A stretch of DNA of 64,000 nucleotides. Origin: Nocardia sp. GTDB lineage: Bacteria; Actinomycetota; Actinomycetes; Mycobacteriales; Mycobacteriaceae. The notes below the pieces were generated by a model. It did not search any database, had not been told where the DNA came from, and saw only the letters and a list, made by a program, of their open reading frames with translations. The DNA lies in contig NZ_JAODNK010000063.1 of NCBI RefSeq assembly GCF_025465275.1, positions 1-64,000 of the forward strand. The letters are read 5' to 3'. The position numbers and the translations under genes were made by a program. Shown piece by piece: positions 1 through 9,089 of the stretch. Position 1 is the first letter of the stretch, and each line of letters opens with the position of its first letter.

Positions 1-317
1 CGCCACTGGGTGAACCGCTCGAACACCGCGACAACCGCCTCGATCACCGCATCCCACGGATCGCCCGCAGCGCCGTCGAGGAACGCCCGCGCCTGCGCCA
101 ACTGCGATTCGTGATCTGCGAAGACCACGTCCTCCTTTGATCGGAACTGCCGGAAGAAGGTACGGCGGGACATCCCCGCAGCCTCCGCGATCTCCTCGAC
201 AGTCGTTGCCTCATAACCCTTCTCGGCAAACAACTGCAACGCCTGATCGACGACGGTCAGCCGCCGGGCAGTCGCATCCGCATCGATGCGGGCGTGGGCG
301 GGCAGATCGGTGGGCAT
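1..317 (-). CDS. TetR-family transcriptional regulator (C-terminus beyond window)
   Basis: Reading the minus strand from an ATG at 317 gives about 105 residues before the window edge, so the ligand-binding domain is cut off. The N-terminus is a TetR DNA-binding domain: a helix ending in ALQLFAEKGYEATTVEEIA, then the helix-turn-helix AGMSRRTFFRQFRSKEDVV at about residues 40-58. Such proteins are usually ligand-released repressors. The target cannot be told here. The gene is divergent from the antitoxin at 422, with about 100 bp of AT-richer DNA between them that should carry both promoters. Confidence 0.9.
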   Translation of the reverse strand, partial: MPTDLPAHARIDADATARRLTVVDQALQLFAEKGYEATTVEEIAEAAGMSRRTFFRQFRSKEDVVFADHESQLAQARAFLDGAAGDPWDAVIEAVVAVFERFTQW

Positions 318-421
318 CAGCCAACCGTATCGACCCAGACCGCCGCCTCCCGACATCCACTCGGAAACTCTTCACTTATTGCGTTTATTTCGTATAATGC
401 GAATAGAACAGGAGGCGTGCT

Positions 422-880
422 ATGGCAGGGATGGAAGCCGTGAAGCGCTCCGAACCGGGTGCGATCGATGCCGAGATGGCCGCGCGAGCGATGAGACGGA
501 TCAAGGACTACCTCATGCGTCACCCCGATGAGGAGGTGATTCCCGTAACCGGGGAGGTCGGCAGCGAGGACGCCCTGGTGCTACCACGTGAGGCGGTGAG
601 CATGCTGGCATTCATCCTGGCGCAGGCCGCCGAAGGGCGTGGGGTATCGGTGGTCCCGTCGCACGCCGAACTGACAACCCAGCAGGCAGCCGCAATGCTG
701 AACGTCTCACGCCCATTCGTGATCAATCTGCTGGAATCCGGCGAGATCCCGTATCGACTCGTCGGCACTCATCGCCGCATTCGATACGACGACCTCAAGA
801 CCTACCACCAGCGCAGCGAGTCCAAGAGCAGATCGGCGGCGGACGAACTGAACCGACTCGGCCAGGAGCTGGGAATCTGA
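422..880 (+). CDS. Excisionase-like helix-turn-helix protein, probable antitoxin
   Basis: 152 residues. The C-terminal half is an excisionase/MerR-type helix-turn-helix (TTQQAAAMLNVSRPFVINLL, about residues 82-101, followed by GEIPYRLVGTHRRIRYDDLKTY), the fold used by many DNA-binding antitoxins that also repress their own operon. The N-terminal 80 residues are helical and may bind the toxin (inference). The ATG at 422 follows an AGGAGG ribosome site at about 410-415. A PIN-domain toxin gene begins 11 nt after its stop, the usual antitoxin-then-toxin layout. AT-rich DNA upstream (about 365-400) is a likely promoter. Function rests on this pairing and on the fold. Confidence 0.75.
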   Translation: MAGMEAVKRSEPGAIDAEMAARAMRRIKDYLMRHPDEEVIPVTGEVGSEDALVLPREAVSMLAFILAQAAEGRGVSVVPSHAELTTQQAAAMLNVSRPFVINLLESGEIPYRLVGTHRRIRYDDLKTYHQRSESKSRSAADELNRLGQELGI

Positions 881-891
881 CCACGGCTTTT

Positions 892-1447
892 GTGGTGATG
901 TACGACGCGAACGTGCTCTACGGCAACACGGTGCGCGACATGATGATTCGCCTTGCGCGGTCAGGCGTCGTACAGGCCAAATGGAGTCATCCGAATCCTC
1001 GACGAGGCCATTCGCAGTCTGGCCGCCAAACGTCCGGATATCCCTCCGGACAAGCTCACTCGGCTGCGGCAGCTCATCATCGACGCCGTCCCGGATTGCC
1101 TGGTCACCGACTACGAGCCCCTCATCGAAGGACTGAAGTTGCCGGACCCGGACGATCGGCATGTCCTCGCCGCGGCGAGCAAAGCGGGGGCGCAGGTCAT
1201 CGTGACATCGAATCTCAAAGACTTCCCCGCGGACGCACTGGCTTCCTGGAACGTCGAGGCCAAGAGCCCGGACGACTTCGTCCTGGACCAAATCACGCTC
1301 GATGATCGGGTGGTCTGGGCCTGTGTGCAGCAGATCGCTGACTCACGACTTCATCCACCCGAAACCGTCGAGGATGTTCTCGACGCGCTGGAACGCGCCG
1401 GGCTGGTCGAATCGGTCGCCGCCCTGCGCGACGGCCGACTGATCTGA
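892..1447 (+). pseudogene. PIN-domain toxin (VapC-like), frameshifted
   Basis: The first frame encodes MYDANVLYGNTVRDMMIRLA, the acidic first motif of PIN-domain ribonucleases, up to about VQAKWSH. From about 992 the homology continues in the next frame: ILDEAIRSLAAKRPD, then the later acidic region LKLPDPDDRHVLAAASKAGAQ and a C-terminus ending at 1447. Removing one C at 991-992 would join the frames as AKWSHRILDE, which is what a PIN protein should read. Start choices are GTG 892, GTG 895 or ATG 898. PIN toxins cleave RNA with a metal held by conserved acidic residues, and both acidic regions survive. So the lesion is recent, or a sequencing error, or a recoding site. As written no full-length toxin is made. 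Confidence 0.75.
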
Positions 1448-1449
1448 CG

Positions 1450-1953
1450 TCAGCCCAGGAGCTGGGCGCGGAGGGCGGCGTCCTTCTCGATGACCATCTT
1501 TTCCAGGTCGGCCTGGAATTGCGCCATGCGGGAACGCAATTCGGGGTCGGTGGCGCCGAGGATGCGGACTGCGAGCAGGCCCGCGTTGCGGGCGCCGCCG
1601 ATGGAGACGGTGGCTACCGGGACGCCGCCGGGCATCTGGACGATGGACAGGAGGGAGTCCATGCCGTCGAGGTGCTTGAGGGGGACGGGGACGCCGATGA
1701 CGGGCAGGGGGGTGGCGGAGGCGACCATGCCGGGCAGGTGGGCTGCGCCGCCCGCGCCGGCGATGATGACCTGGATGCCGCGGCCCGCGGCCTCCTTGGC
1801 GTAGTCGAGCATGCGCTGGGGGGTGCGGTGCGCGGAAACGACACCGACCTCGAAGCGAATTCCGAACTCGGCCAAGGCTTCTGCCGCTGCCACCATGGTG
1901 GGCCAGTCGGAGTCGCTGCCCATGATCAGGCCTACCTGCGCGGTCTCAGTCAT
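1450..1953 (-). CDS. purE: N5-carboxyaminoimidazole ribonucleotide mutase
   Basis: 167 residues, the normal length of class I PurE, which moves the carboxyl group of N5-CAIR to give CAIR in purine synthesis. Typical motifs: [10 protein letters not shown] near the N-terminus, SAHRTPQRM with the catalytic His (about residues 41-49), [15 protein letters not shown], and GVPV...[22 protein letters not shown]. The ATG at 1953 lies inside the end of purK, with an 8-nt overlap, so the two genes are translationally coupled and act on successive steps. Longer upstream extensions of this frame only shadow purK. Confidence 0.97.
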   Translation of the reverse strand: MTETAQVGLIMGSDSDWPTMVAAAEALAEFGIRFEVGVVSAHRTPQRMLDYAKEAAGRGIQVIIAGAGGAAHLPGMVASATPLPVIGVPVPLKHLDGMDSLLSIVQMPGGVPVATVSIGGARNAGLLAVRILGATDPELRSRMAQFQADLEKMVIEKDAALRAQLLG

Positions 1954-3169
1954 GATGCGGATCCCATCCGTCGGTCCAAATCGCGTGCGACATCCAGTAC
2001 GCCGCGCGCTCCGCCTTCTCGCGAGTGATGTCGAGGTCGTCGCCGAGAATATTGATGTGGCCGATCTTGCGATCGGGGCGCTCGCCCTTGCCGTAGAGGT
2101 GCACCTTCGCCTCCGGCAGGCGAGCCGCCAGGTGGTGCAGGCGCTCGTCCATGGACATCTCGGGGGCCTCGGCCGCACCGAGAATGTTCGACATCACGGT
2201 GACCGGAGCCAGCGCGGCGGTCGAACCGAGCGGATAGTCCAGCACCGCCCGCAGATGCTGCTCGAACTGACCGGTGCAGGCGCCGTCCATACCCCAGTGC
2301 CCGGAATTGTGCGGGCGCATGGCCAGCTCGTTCACCAGCAGCTCACCGGAGTGGGTTTCGAAGAGTTCGACGGCCATGGCTCCGGTGACACCGAGTTCGG
2401 CCGCCAGGCGCAGCGCCAGGGCCTCGGCTTCGGTCGCCTTGCGCTCGGACAGGCCGGGCGCGGGTGCGATGACCACTGCGCACTGACCATTGCGCTGCAC
2501 GGTCTCCACCACCGGCCAGGCGGCGGCCTGACCGAACGGGGACCGGGCCACCATGGCCGACAACTCGCGCCGCAGATCCACCTTGGCCTCCGCGAGCAGC
2601 GAAACACCGTGCGCCAGCTGATCGGCCACAATGCGCTCGGTCTCGGCGGCATCGGTGGGCATCCACACGCCGCGGCCGTCATAACCGCCGCGCGTGGCCT
2701 TCAGCACGAAGGGCCAGCCGTGTTCATTGCCGAACGCCACGGCGTCGGCGGCCGCGGAGACGTCGACAAACGCCGGAATCGGCACACCCAGCTCGGCCAG
2801 CTTGCGGCGCATGACCAGCTTGTCCTGGGCGAAGATGAGCGCGCTCGGCGGCGGCTGCACATTCACGCCCTCCGCGATGAGCGCCTCGAGATGTTCGGTG
2901 GGCACACCCTCGTGGTCGAAGGTCAGGGCATTCGAACCGACTGCGGCCTTGCGCAGCGCCGCCAGATCGTGGTGACTGCCGTAGACCACATCCGGCGTCA
3001 CCTGCGCGGCCGGGTCGTCGGGCCGTTCGGCCAGGACACGCAACCGTTGACCCAGCGCAATGGCCGCCTGATGGGTCATGCGCGCGAGCTGACCGCCACC
3101 GATCATGGTGACGGTGGGCATCGCGGAAGAATCGAAGGAACGTGCGCTCACGTTCGTAAATGTTGTCAT
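1946..3169 (-). CDS. purK: N5-carboxyaminoimidazole ribonucleotide synthase
   Basis: ATP-grasp enzyme that carboxylates AIR with bicarbonate and ATP, making the substrate of PurE. The N-terminus carries the nucleotide-fold motif [11 protein letters not shown]. The ATP-grasp core includes [19 protein letters not shown] and the metal site [28 protein letters not shown]. The preferred start is ATG 3169 (MTTF...), preceded by a G-rich stretch (GGGTGGGTGCC). ATG 3208 (longer) and ATG 3121 ([10 protein letters not shown]) are possible. From 3169 the protein has 407 residues, a little over the family norm because of a short N-terminal leader. It is divergent from the GtrA gene, with only 63 bp between starts. 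Confidence 0.96.
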   Translation of the reverse strand: MTTFTNVSARSFDSSAMPTVTMIGGGQLARMTHQAAIALGQRLRVLAERPDDPAAQVTPDVVYGSHHDLAALRKAAVGSNALTFDHEGVPTEHLEALIAEGVNVQPPPSALIFAQDKLVMRRKLAELGVPIPAFVDVSAAADAVAFGNEHGWPFVLKATRGGYDGRGVWMPTDAAETERIVADQLAHGVSLLAEAKVDLRRELSAMVARSPFGQAAAWPVVETVQRNGQCAVVIAPAPGLSERKATEAEALALRLAAELGVTGAMAVELFETHSGELLVNELAMRPHNSGHWGMDGACTGQFEQHLRAVLDYPLGSTAALAPVTVMSNILGAAEAPEMSMDERLHHLAARLPEAKVHLYGKGERPDRKIGHINILGDDLDITREKAERAAYWMSHAIWTDGWDPHHD

Positions 3170-3232
3170 GGCACCCACCCGGTACCCCCCGCGGGTTGGT
3201 CTCAGCATCGATGAGCGACGTAGACTCGTCAG

Positions 3233-3775
3233 GTGTCATTTGTCGACAAGGTCATAAACGTCCTGCCCACACCGTTGCGGGACCTCGCAGACCGGCATTC
3301 CGAACTGCTCAAGTTCGCCATTGTCGGTGCGACCACCTTCGTTATCGACGCCGGCATTTTCTACCTGCTCAAGTGGACCGTACTGGACACCAAGCCGACG
3401 ATCGCCCGCATCCTCTCGGGCACCATCGCGGTCATCGTGTCGTACATCCTCAATCGCGAATGGACCTTCGACAAGCGCGGCGGCCGCGAGAAACATCACG
3501 AGGCGCTGCTGTTCTTCGTCGTCAGCGGTATCGGCGTACTACTGGCCAGCCTCCCGCTCTATATCTCCAGCTACGTGTTCGACCTGCGGCAGCCGAATGT
3601 GAGTTTCACCGTCGAGAACGTCGCGGACTTCTTCAGCGCCTTCATCATCGGCAATCTGCTACAGATGGCATTCCGCTTCTACGCCATGCGCCGCTGGGTG
3701 TTCCCGGATGAAATGAAGGAACTCACCGAAGAGTTCGAAGACCTCATCAACGAGGAACAACTCGGGCACAGCTAG
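3233..3775 (+). CDS. GtrA-family membrane protein
   Basis: 180 residues with four hydrophobic segments (about LLKFAIVGATTFVIDAGIFYLL, ILSGTIAVIVSYILN, LLFFVVSGIGVLLASLPLYI, FFSAFIIGNLLQMAF). The RKW-like turn after helix two (NREWTFDKRG) and the end FRFYAMRRWVFP are typical of GtrA/DPMS-like proteins. The family is linked to moving lipid-linked sugars across the membrane for cell-wall or O-antigen glycosylation. Start GTG 3233. The charged C-tail (EELTEEFEDLINEEQ-like) is cytoplasmic. It sits next to purK in mycobacteria as well (Rv3277 position, from memory). The sugar substrate is not known. Confidence 0.85.
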   Translation: MSFVDKVINVLPTPLRDLADRHSELLKFAIVGATTFVIDAGIFYLLKWTVLDTKPTIARILSGTIAVIVSYILNREWTFDKRGGREKHHEALLFFVVSGIGVLLASLPLYISSYVFDLRQPNVSFTVENVADFFSAFIIGNLLQMAFRFYAMRRWVFPDEMKELTEEFEDLINEEQLGHS

Positions 3776-3920
3776 TAACTGAGACCTAGTGCAGCCCGCG
3801 ACCGCCCGCCTCCCCGAAACTTCAGCGCACGGCTAAGAGCCACGAAAGTTCCATTCGCGCACTTGCTGTCAGGCGCGAAGAAAGTTCTGGGGGGTACCCC
3901 GGGAGTTACCCCGACACAAA

Positions 3921-5264
3921 CTAGATCAGTCGTTGCGTCACACCGAGATTCGGTGACCGGACCGCCAAAGTCACGACGAGCCTGGCACCGCCCAAAGGGC
4001 TGTCGCTGATTGAAGCGGTGCCGCCGTGCAGGCGGGCCTGCTGGGCTACCAGGGCCAGGCCCAGGCCGCTGCCGGGGGTGGGGCTGGCGCGGTGGAAGCG
4101 GTCGAAGACTCGGGTGCGGTCCGGTTCGGGGATGCCGGAGCCGTCATCGTCGATGGTCAGGACGACGGTGTCAGCCATTGGGTGCGCGGCGATCTCGATA
4201 CGGGTGGCGTCGCCGTGCCGGATCGCATTGGTGACGGCATTCTCGATGACCGAGCGCAGCCCTGCGGCCAGTCCGCGCAGGCGGATCGACTCGACGCCGT
4301 CTGCGGTGAGGGATACCCCGGGGTTCAGGCGGCGGGCATCCTCGACCACTTGGTCGACCAGCTGACCCAGATCGACGTCTTCCCAATCGGATTCGGTCGT
4401 CAGATCGCCGACTGCCAAGCGCTCCAAGGCATACAGCGCCGACTCCACCGCCTGCTGTCCGGCGAGTACTTCGTCCAGGATCTCCATGCGCTCGGCCTCC
4501 GACAGCGGCATGGATCGCAGCACCTGCAGATCGGTGCGCATCGCGGTGAGCGGCGTGCGCAATTCGTGTGCGGCGGTTGCGGCGAAATCCCTTGCGGTGA
4601 CCAGTGCTTCGCCGGTGTGACGGCGTTCCGCGGAGATCCGGCCCAGCATGGAGTTCATGGCCTCGGCCAATTCCGTTGTCTCGCTTGCCACCGGATGCCG
4701 CGGCGGGTCGAGGGTGAGCCGATCACCGAGCTCAGCGGTCTCGGCCGTCAGACGGCGCAGGGGGGCCACCGCCCGCGAGGCGAAGAACCAGCCGAGCAGG
4801 GCGGCCAGTGCGGTTCCCGCCAGGCCGATACCGATGATTCGGGTGCGCTGTTTGGCCGCCGAATCCGTTGCCACCGTGCGGGGTACAGCCAGCACCACGG
4901 TCTGACCGTCCACGGGCAACGTGCGCGCGTACTCCGAACCCGGTGCGAGTACCGCTGGACTCGGTGCGGTCATTGCGGGGTTCGGTGCGGACGTCTGCGG
5001 ATGCTGTTGGCTCTCCTGCCACTGTCCGGGCGCGGCCGGTAAGGCCGGGGCCGCCGTTCCGGCGCCCGCACCATTCGGCCCTTCGGTGGTGACAATGGTC
5101 TGCGCCGGGTTGATGGCAATGGCGTCCACCACCGAGCCGACCTGCGAACGCGCATCACTGCTCGCGACCGCGAACAACACGACGCTCATCACCGCCACCA
5201 CAACCGCCGCTGTAGCCGCACTCGCCAGTGCGACGCGCGTGCGCAGCGACAACTGCCGGTTCAC
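3921..5264 (-). CDS. prrB: Sensor histidine kinase PrrB
   Basis: 447 residues. Two membrane segments (about residues 12-36 and 142-162) flank an extracellular loop rich in Ala/Pro/Gln. HAMP follows, then the HisKA box AATAAHELRTPLTAMRTDL with phospho-acceptor His233 (counted from the chosen start), then the ATPase domain with N box NAVTNAIRHGDA, G1 DDDGSGIP, F box RVFDRFHRA and G2 GSGLGLALV. The HisKA and C-terminal sequence (LVAQQARLHGGTASISDSPLGGARLVV) closely resembles mycobacterial PrrB. The GTG at 5264 has a GGGAG site just upstream. Longer frames overlap prrA. It lies 133 bp downstream of prrA on the same strand and should phosphorylate it. The loop sequence is not conserved, so the signal may differ. 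Confidence 0.9.
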   Translation of the reverse strand: MNRQLSLRTRVALASAATAAVVVAVMSVVLFAVASSDARSQVGSVVDAIAINPAQTIVTTEGPNGAGAGTAAPALPAAPGQWQESQQHPQTSAPNPAMTAPSPAVLAPGSEYARTLPVDGQTVVLAVPRTVATDSAAKQRTRIIGIGLAGTALAALLGWFFASRAVAPLRRLTAETAELGDRLTLDPPRHPVASETTELAEAMNSMLGRISAERRHTGEALVTARDFAATAAHELRTPLTAMRTDLQVLRSMPLSEAERMEILDEVLAGQQAVESALYALERLAVGDLTTESDWEDVDLGQLVDQVVEDARRLNPGVSLTADGVESIRLRGLAAGLRSVIENAVTNAIRHGDATRIEIAAHPMADTVVLTIDDDGSGIPEPDRTRVFDRFHRASPTPGSGLGLALVAQQARLHGGTASISDSPLGGARLVVTLAVRSPNLGVTQRLI

Positions 5265-5397
5265 TTCGAAACTCCCTGCGCGACCGGTGTAGCAGCGCCG
5301 ACCGGATCGATCACGCCGCGCCTCGCGGGACCACCGGGGCGCTGCGCACCGCGACCGCCGGACACCCCGGGGTGAGCAGGCCGCGCGTACCCGGGGT

Positions 5398-6087
5398 TCA
5401 TGCGTCCATCCGCAGAACGAAACCGACGCCATGCACGGTGTGGACCAACCGCGGGCAGCCGGTGGCCTCGATCTTGCGGCGCAGATAGGAGACGAACACG
5501 TCGACCACTTTCGTCTGGGTTTCGAAGTCGTAGCCCCACACACGATCCAGCAGCTGGGCACGAGTGAAGACCTGGCCCGGTGCGGCGGAAAGCGCTGCCA
5601 GCAGGTCGAATTCGCGTTTGGTCAGATCCAGCAGCACATCGTTGGCATAGGCGCGACGAGCACTGGGATGAATGGTGAGCGGGCCCACCACAATTCGATC
5701 GGACGTGTGGGCGGGCGCGGGTGCCCGGCGCAGCATGGCCCGCAGGCGCGCCACCAGTTCACCCAGATCGAAGGGCTTGGTCAGATAGTCGTCGGCTCCG
5801 GCCTCGAGCGCACCGATCCGATCGGTCACCTCCGCGCGTGCGCTCAGCACACAGATCGGAATGTCATTGCCGAACGAGCGCAGCGCCGTCACCACCTGCA
5901 CCCCGTCCAATTGCGGCATATTCAGATCCAGCACCATGGCCTGCGGCGCGCTCGCCGTAATGCGCTGTAGCGCGGCGGCCCCGTCCGTCGCGGTCTCGAC
6001 CTCGAAACCGGACAGCCGCAGCCCCCGCGCCACCGATGCCAGCACCCGGGCATCGTCATCCACAACCAGGATCAGCGGATTGTTCAC
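5398..6087 (-). CDS. prrA: OmpR-family response regulator PrrA
   Basis: 229 residues. Receiver domain with acidic pocket VVDDDARV, phospho-acceptor Asp54 in [12 protein letters not shown], and Lys in [13 protein letters not shown] winged-helix output domain follows ([14 protein letters not shown]...[30 protein letters not shown]...VHGVGFVL). The run WGYDF-TKVVDVF-YLRRK matches mycobacterial PrrA closely. Phosphorylation by PrrB should promote DNA binding; in mycobacteria the pair is tied to growth and respiration genes. Start is GTG 6087. The next gene down is prrB. Confidence 0.92.
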   Translation of the reverse strand: MNNPLILVVDDDARVLASVARGLRLSGFEVETATDGAAALQRITASAPQAMVLDLNMPQLDGVQVVTALRSFGNDIPICVLSARAEVTDRIGALEAGADDYLTKPFDLGELVARLRAMLRRAPAPAHTSDRIVVGPLTIHPSARRAYANDVLLDLTKREFDLLAALSAAPGQVFTRAQLLDRVWGYDFETQTKVVDVFVSYLRRKIEATGCPRLVHTVHGVGFVLRMDA

Positions 6088-6278
6088 GGCACCGACGATA
6101 CGGACGCGACCCGTGAGCCAACTGTCAGCGAACCGATCGGCCCGTGCGATCGGTGATTCCGGGCCACCGGCCGATTATCACGCATCGGCGGTCACCCCGC
6201 CCAGCGTCGCAGGTGACTCAGCTCGCGCTCCCAGGGACTCAGCGCCGAGCAGTCGCTCAGACCGTCCTGTGGGATGAC

Positions 6279-6656
6279 TCAGCCCGCGCTGCCGGTGGAC
6301 GGAGCCGGGTAGGTGGGCTGGGCCGGGATGCTGTCGCGCGGAACCAGGGTCACCCGGGGCTGGTCACCGGGCATCGGGGTGGCCAGGACCGCACCGGGCG
6401 GCAACTGACCCGGCTGCAGCACCGTGACATTGCCGTCGCGGTCCTGGGTCACAGTCACGGTCTGCGACGGATCGCCAGGCAGGTACTGACCCGGATCCAG
6501 CTGGACGGCCGCACCCGGCTGAGTCACCTGCGCGACACCCGAATTCACCTCGGGCTCGGCCGCATTCGCCGCCGCCGGAACCATCAACGCGGCAATCAAA
6601 GCGACTCCCGCAAACCCGCCGGCAATCGCTCCGCGCCGTACTGTGGACTTCTGCAT
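6279..6656 (-). CDS. Small secreted protein, unknown function
   Basis: 125 residues. The ATG at 6656 has a strong site (GAAGGAG, 5 nt spacing). MQKSTVRRGAIAG is followed by a hydrophobic core and ends in ANAAEPEV, a clear Sec signal peptide with cleavage near residues 31-33. The mature part is rich in Pro, Gln and Thr with no cysteine and holds a repeated G-x-L/Y-P motif (PGQYLPGDPSQ, PGQLPPGAV). I do not recognise a family. It may be a cell-wall-associated protein. It follows no gene closely: prrA begins 191 bp away on the same strand. Confidence 0.75.
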   Translation of the reverse strand: MQKSTVRRGAIAGGFAGVALIAALMVPAAANAAEPEVNSGVAQVTQPGAAVQLDPGQYLPGDPSQTVTVTQDRDGNVTVLQPGQLPPGAVLATPMPGDQPRVTLVPRDSIPAQPTYPAPSTGSAG

Positions 6657-6843
6657 AACTGCTCCTTCGTCTCGCCTGCCTGTCCTGACGAATCCGAAGG
6701 TATGCAGCAACTCCTCAGCCCCCACTAACGAATGGTTAGAGAACCGATAGAAACCGACCGGCCGCCGAAGCCGGCGCACTGCGTCGCCTGCCGCGCACGG
6801 AATCTGCGGCTATTTCCTGCGCGGCAACCCAACTCGTGCGCGG

Positions 6844-6968
6844 CGTCCGAGTTCGTGCCCAACGTGCGAGTTCGCGCAAGGCGCGCGGCATGTTCTTCGT
6901 CGGCCGGGTGCGCGGCTGGCCGGTGGCCCGCTAGGGTGCGCAGACGCTCAGGGCGTACGAGTTCGCGC
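6844..6968. repeat. Three copies of a 15-bp motif in a 339-bp gene-free stretch
   Basis: Between the secreted-protein gene and the next kinase gene (6657-6995) there is no credible reading frame. It does hold CGTNCGAGTTCGYGC at 6844-6858, 6863-6877 and 6954-6968, plus looser relatives around 6830 and 6979. The first two copies start 19 bp apart. The purpose is unknown. Options are a regulator array for the gene starting at 6656 or a decayed repeat. Confidence 0.6.
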
Positions 6969-6995
6969 ACGGGGTGGGAATTCGTGCGCGGTGCG

Positions 6996-8324
6996 TCAGC
7001 GCGGTTCGGTGATGGGGCCGGTGGCGGCGCGGGTGGCGCTGGCTGCCGAGCCACCGGTGGAGCCGAGGAAGACTGCGAAGAGGGCGGGGCGGCGGCGCTG
7101 TAGTTCCATGCGGCCGCCGTCGGCTTCGATGAGGGCGCGCGCCAAAGCCAGTCCCACACCGGTGGATCCGGCGGCCGAGAAGCCGCGGTCGAAGATGTGC
7201 GGGGCGAGTTCGTCACGCACGCCGTCACCTTCGTCGGCGACTTCGACACAGACCAGCGGTTCGCGATCGGCGATGCCGCCGGTGACCGTGCGCACCGAGA
7301 CCGTGCAGGTGCCGCCGCCGTGCATGAGGGCATTGTCGACCAGCACCGCGAGCGCCTCGCGCAGCCGGGAACCGGTCACCGGCGCGCGCAGTGTCGGATC
7401 ACCGAGCAACACCAGTTTGCGGCCCGCCTCGGCGAAGGGATGCCGCCATTCCGCCACCACGCCACGCAATTCCGCCACCACAGGCACCGGATCGCGATCG
7501 GCCGCACCCTCGTCGCGGGAGGCCCGCACGAGTTCGTCGATGGCGCCGGTGAGCCGATCCACCTGTGCCATGGCCTCTTCCGCCTCGTGCACCACCGCCG
7601 GATCGCTGTGCGTGGAGAGTTCGTCCAGGCGCAGCCGCACCGCGGTCAGCCGGCTGCGCAGCTGATGCGACACATCCGCGACCAGCGCGTGCTCACGCTG
7701 CAGGCGGCCCGCGATTTCGACTGTCGCCGAATCCAGCACATCCGACACGCGATCCAGTTCGGTGATGCCGTGCCTGCGCGAATCGGCGCGGAAATCACCC
7801 ATGGCCAAGCGCGCCGCACGCGCCGCCACATCACGCAGCGGATCGGCCACCCGGCGCGCGGTCACCACCGCCACCGCGATACCCGCGCCCAGCGAGATGA
7901 GCACCAGCGCCGCCACCGCGCCCAGCGCCTGCCGCTGCATCGAATGCATCGGCGCGGCAGGCGTTTCCAGCCGCAGCGAACCGGAGGTGCCCATGGCGAG
8001 GGATTCCGCCAGCGGATCCGATACCTCGGTGGCGCCGACATCGACACGGGAGGCATTGTCCTGCGGCGTCGGATAGACGATGGTCAGCTGCCCGTCCTCC
8101 GGAATCAGCGGCCGCACCGAGCGCAGGTCGAGTTCCCCGTGCACCAGGCCGTCGTCCTTCTCCTGCGCCACCACCTCCACCGCGATCCGATCGAGGCGAT
8201 TGCGAAGTTCGTTGCGGGTGATGTCCTCGACCCACTGCCAGGCCGTGAAGGACAGCGGCACACCGAGAATCAGCGTGGTGAGGGTGAGCGCGGCCACCAT
8301 CGACAGCAGGATCCGGCGTCTCAT
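6996..8324 (-). CDS. Sensor histidine kinase (OmpR-type pair)
   Basis: 442 residues from the ATG at 8324. A membrane helix (about residues 5-28), an extracytoplasmic domain of about 105 residues, a second helix (about 135-157) and HAMP (VADPLRDVAARAARLAMGDF) come first. The HisKA box is DVSHQLRSRLTAVRLRLDEL with His220; the usual T-P after the His is R-S-R, a variant seen in some actinobacterial kinases. ATPase motifs: DNALMHGGG, VADEGDGV, FDRGFSA and GVGLALARALIEADGG. It lies 78 bp downstream of its response regulator. The signal is unknown. The last 25 residues form an Ala/Thr-rich tail. Confidence 0.88.
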   Translation of the reverse strand: MRRRILLSMVAALTLTTLILGVPLSFTAWQWVEDITRNELRNRLDRIAVEVVAQEKDDGLVHGELDLRSVRPLIPEDGQLTIVYPTPQDNASRVDVGATEVSDPLAESLAMGTSGSLRLETPAAPMHSMQRQALGAVAALVLISLGAGIAVAVVTARRVADPLRDVAARAARLAMGDFRADSRRHGITELDRVSDVLDSATVEIAGRLQREHALVADVSHQLRSRLTAVRLRLDELSTHSDPAVVHEAEEAMAQVDRLTGAIDELVRASRDEGAADRDPVPVVAELRGVVAEWRHPFAEAGRKLVLLGDPTLRAPVTGSRLREALAVLVDNALMHGGGTCTVSVRTVTGGIADREPLVCVEVADEGDGVRDELAPHIFDRGFSAAGSTGVGLALARALIEADGGRMELQRRRPALFAVFLGSTGGSAASATRAATGPITEPR

Positions 8325-8402
8325 CGTAGATATGCCTCGCTTCGCTCGGCTTGCGATACGGGCGCGCCACGGCGCGGGGTCGTTCTCAGAGAGCACAGGC
8401 CG

Positions 8403-9080
8403 CTAGTCGGTGTTGAAGCGGAAGCCTACGCCGCGCACCGTCACGATCCGGCGCTCCGCCACCGGCCCCTCGTCACCGATCTTGCGGCGCAACCAGGACA
8501 TATGCATATCCAGGGTCTTCGAGCCGCGCAGATCCGCATCACCCCACACCTCGCGCAGAATGGTCTCGCGCGAGACCACCTGACCCGCACGATCGATGAG
8601 CACCTTCAGCAGCTCGTACTCCTTGTTGGCCAGATTCACCTCGAGGCCGTTCACCAGCACCCGGCGCGCGGCCGGCTCCAGCCGGATACCGCCGACCTCC
8701 ACCGTCTCGTCACCGATTCCGCTGCGCCGCAACAGCGCTCGAACCCGGGCGAGGAGCTCGGCGAGCCGGAACGGCTTACCCACATAGTCGTCGGCGCCGG
8801 CGTCCAGGCCCACCACGAAATCCACCTCATCGGTGCGCGCGGTGAGCATCAGCACGGCCAGATCGGCCCCGCGCGCCCGCACCTGACGGCACACCTCGAG
8901 GCCATCCATGCCCGGTAGGCCGAGATCGAGAATCAGCAGATCATGGCCGCCCTCGAGGGCGCGTTCCAATACGGCGGGACCGTAACTCTCGACGGTCACC
9001 GAATAGCCTTCACGCCCCAGCGCACGCGACAGCGGAGCGGCAATGGCCTCGTCGTCTTCGGCCAGGAGAACAGCGGTCAC
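8403..9080 (-). CDS. OmpR-family response regulator
   Basis: 225 residues. Receiver: LLAEDDEAI acidic pocket, phospho-acceptor Asp52 in LILDLGLPGMDG, and switch/Lys region LTARTDEVDFV and DDYVGKPFRL. The winged-helix effector is the C-terminal 95 residues (NLANKEYELLKVL...ILREVWGDADLRGSKTLDMHMSWLRRKIGDEG...RIVTVRGVGFRF). Start GTG 9080. It pairs with the kinase immediately downstream and begins 9 bp after the stop of the PH-domain gene, so all three may form one transcript. The regulon cannot be deduced. Confidence 0.9.
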   Translation of the reverse strand: MTAVLLAEDDEAIAAPLSRALGREGYSVTVESYGPAVLERALEGGHDLLILDLGLPGMDGLEVCRQVRARGADLAVLMLTARTDEVDFVVGLDAGADDYVGKPFRLAELLARVRALLRRSGIGDETVEVGGIRLEPAARRVLVNGLEVNLANKEYELLKVLIDRAGQVVSRETILREVWGDADLRGSKTLDMHMSWLRRKIGDEGPVAERRIVTVRGVGFRFNTD

Positions 9081-9089
9081 GGGGCAAGC

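Noticed and set aside
1811..3214. Plus-strand 467-codon frame opposite purK and purE
   Set aside because: Same reason: it mirrors two well-recognised purine genes.
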